Shown: in pieces, positions 6,314 through 6,763 of the stretch
Numbering within the stretch: the stretch's first letter is position 1
Layout of the letters: each line of letters begins with the position of its first letter
Assembly (NCBI GenBank): GCA_039186015.1
Contig: JBCDAH010000188.1
Location: 1 to 6,763 of the forward strand
Origin: JBCBWG01 sp039186015
GTDB taxonomy: Bacteria > Pseudomonadota > Alphaproteobacteria > Rhizobiales > Hyphomicrobiaceae
DNA length: 6,763 nucleotides
Reading direction: 5' to 3'
Translations under genes and position numbers: made by a program
Notes under the pieces: generated by a model
What the model saw: the letters and a program-made list of their open reading frames with translations, nothing else
Database searches by the model: none
What the model was told of the DNA's origin: nothing

Positions 6314-6450
6314 CGCTACCGCTCGCAGGCTCGCGGCTCGAGCGCTGGCTATCCTTCGAGCACGGTACCCAGGCCGCGACTGCGGCCCGCCGCGTTTCGG
6401 CCCCCCCGCGGAGGGCCTGAGCGAAGCGAGGAATGGCCCGTGAGCGAGAA
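6302..6450 (+). repeat. Palindromic repeat, right copy A
   Basis: It starts GTCTTTAGTTTGCGCT, like the left copy read on the minus strand, and runs to GCCCGTGAGCGAGAA. It contains the 25-bp block 6320-6344 shared in inverse orientation with 121-145. Hairpins include GGCCGC-GACT-GCGGCC (6372-6387) and GCCG-CGTTT-CGGC. It also has an imperfect hairpin around CCTGAGCGAAGCGAGG (6416-6431) at the place where copy B has a different stem. No coding potential is seen. Confidence 0.85.
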
Positions 6451-6456
6451 TCTCTA

Positions 6457-6603
6457 ATTGCGCTGTTCGCACGCTCGCAAGCTCGCGGCTCGAGCGCGGG
6501 TTGGCCGTCAGGCACTGTTCTAGGCCGCGCCTGCGGCCCGGCGCGTTGCGCCGCCCCCGCGGAGGGCCCGGCCGTTAGGCCGGAATAGCCCGTGAGCGAA
6601 AAC
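6457..6603 (+). repeat. Palindromic repeat, right copy B
   Basis: This is a second head-to-tail copy with the same modules: TTGCGCTGTTCGC, GCTCGCGGCTCGAGCGC, and the hairpins GGCCGC-GCCT-GCGGCC (6523-6538), CGGCGC-GTT-GCGCCG (6539-6553) and CCGGCC-GTTA-GGCCGG (6568-6583), ending in AATAGCCCGTGAGCGAAAAC. The stretch 6522-6558 recurs exactly at 6637-6673 (37 bp, offset 115). Confidence 0.85.
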
Positions 6604-6675
6604 AACCCGCGCTGGCCATCCTGCGAGGACGGTTCCAGGCCGCGCCTGCGGCCCGGCGCGTTGCGCCGCCCCCAC

Positions 6676-6701
6676 CCCAACGCGGGTGTTCCCGCGTTGG
6701 G
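6676..6701. repeat. Perfect hairpin 1, 11-bp stem, TGTT loop
   Basis: CCCAACGCGGG (6676-6686) pairs completely with CCCGCGTTGGG (6691-6701) around the loop TGTT. It is followed by CATTTGATAT rather than a T run. It sits more than 400 bp past pleD, so it is unlikely to be that operon's terminator. Confidence 0.85.
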
Positions 6702-6712
6702 CATTTGATATG

Positions 6713-6738
6713 TCGAGATGGCGTGTTCGCCATCTCGA
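6713..6738. repeat. Perfect hairpin 2, 11-bp stem, TGTT loop
   Basis: TCGAGATGGCG (6713-6723) pairs completely with CGCCATCTCGA (6728-6738), again around TGTT. The stem sequence is unrelated to hairpin 1, yet stem length and loop are identical. This suggests that the shape, not the stem sequence, is what is kept. Confidence 0.85.
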
Positions 6739-6763
6739 TGGGGCCCTCGCGAAGCGAGGAATA

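Larger units (their letters stand above)
6604..6763 (+). repeat. Palindromic repeat, right copy C, interrupted and running off the window
   Basis: The copy begins at AACCCGCGCTGGCCATCCTG and is identical to copy B over 6637-6673. Copy B then continues with a short GCGGA linker, GGGCC and a hairpin. Here, instead, about 68 bp holding two perfect hairpins intervene (6674-6741). The expected GGGCC..hairpin..GGAATA module then resumes at about 6741-6763, with the stem CCTCGC-GAA-GCGAGG (6745-6759). Confidence 0.75.

Noticed and set aside
1..6673. Composite transposon bounded by inverted repeats
   Set aside because: There is no transposase or integrase, no target duplication can be seen, and the enclosed genes are core alphaproteobacterial genes. 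The repeats are better read as dispersed extragenic elements.
6272..6704. Open frames across the right-hand repeats (minus strand)
   Set aside because: The translations are low-complexity Arg/Ala/Gly-rich products of the palindromic repeats, with no family resemblance.

Overview
The window reads as chromosomal DNA of an alphaproteobacterium, most likely a member of the Hyphomicrobiales (Rhizobiales). The best evidence is the set of lineage-typical genes: a DivK-PleD pair, an EipB/DUF1849 envelope protein, a DUF3572 protein and a FemAB-like GNAT enzyme of the COG3146 type. GC content is high throughout. I cannot name the genus from the sequence. No phage, plasmid, transposase or resistance gene is visible.

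Layout, left to right. Positions 1-167 hold a GC-rich composite repeat, read on the minus strand. A minus-strand cluster follows: HIT-family protein (191-613), FemAB-like acyltransferase (722-1891) and glycerophosphodiester phosphodiesterase (1893-2696). It is transcribed phosphodiesterase -> acyltransferase -> HIT, and the first two genes are separated by one base. A 268-bp divergent intergenic region leads to a plus-strand secreted EipB-family protein (2965-3849). This converges on a small DUF3572 gene on the minus strand (4009-4281). DUF3572 is divergent from divK (4463-4861), which is followed after 43 bp by pleD (4905-6275). Positions 6302-6763 hold more copies of the same repeat family, with a nested pair of perfect hairpins.

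How the genes fit together. divK and pleD are the cell-fate signalling operon of alphaproteobacteria. DivK is a single-domain response regulator in the CckA/CtrA phosphorelay. PleD is a diguanylate cyclase activated by phosphorylation of its first receiver domain. Active-site and inhibitory-site residues are intact in PleD, and its second receiver is a degenerate, adaptor-like domain. EipB is a periplasmic envelope-integrity protein. The phosphodiesterase, acyltransferase and HIT protein are metabolic or envelope-associated genes with no proven common pathway.

The least explained parts are non-coding. (1) A modular palindromic repeat family lies immediately 3' of both outermost genes, in the same orientation relative to each gene, so the two sets are inverted relative to each other about 6.1 kb apart. 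(2) One repeat copy appears to be split by two different 11-bp hairpins that both have a TGTT loop. (3) A perfect 10-10-10 inverted repeat lies upstream of divK and contains a GAATC (CcrM-type GANTC) site.
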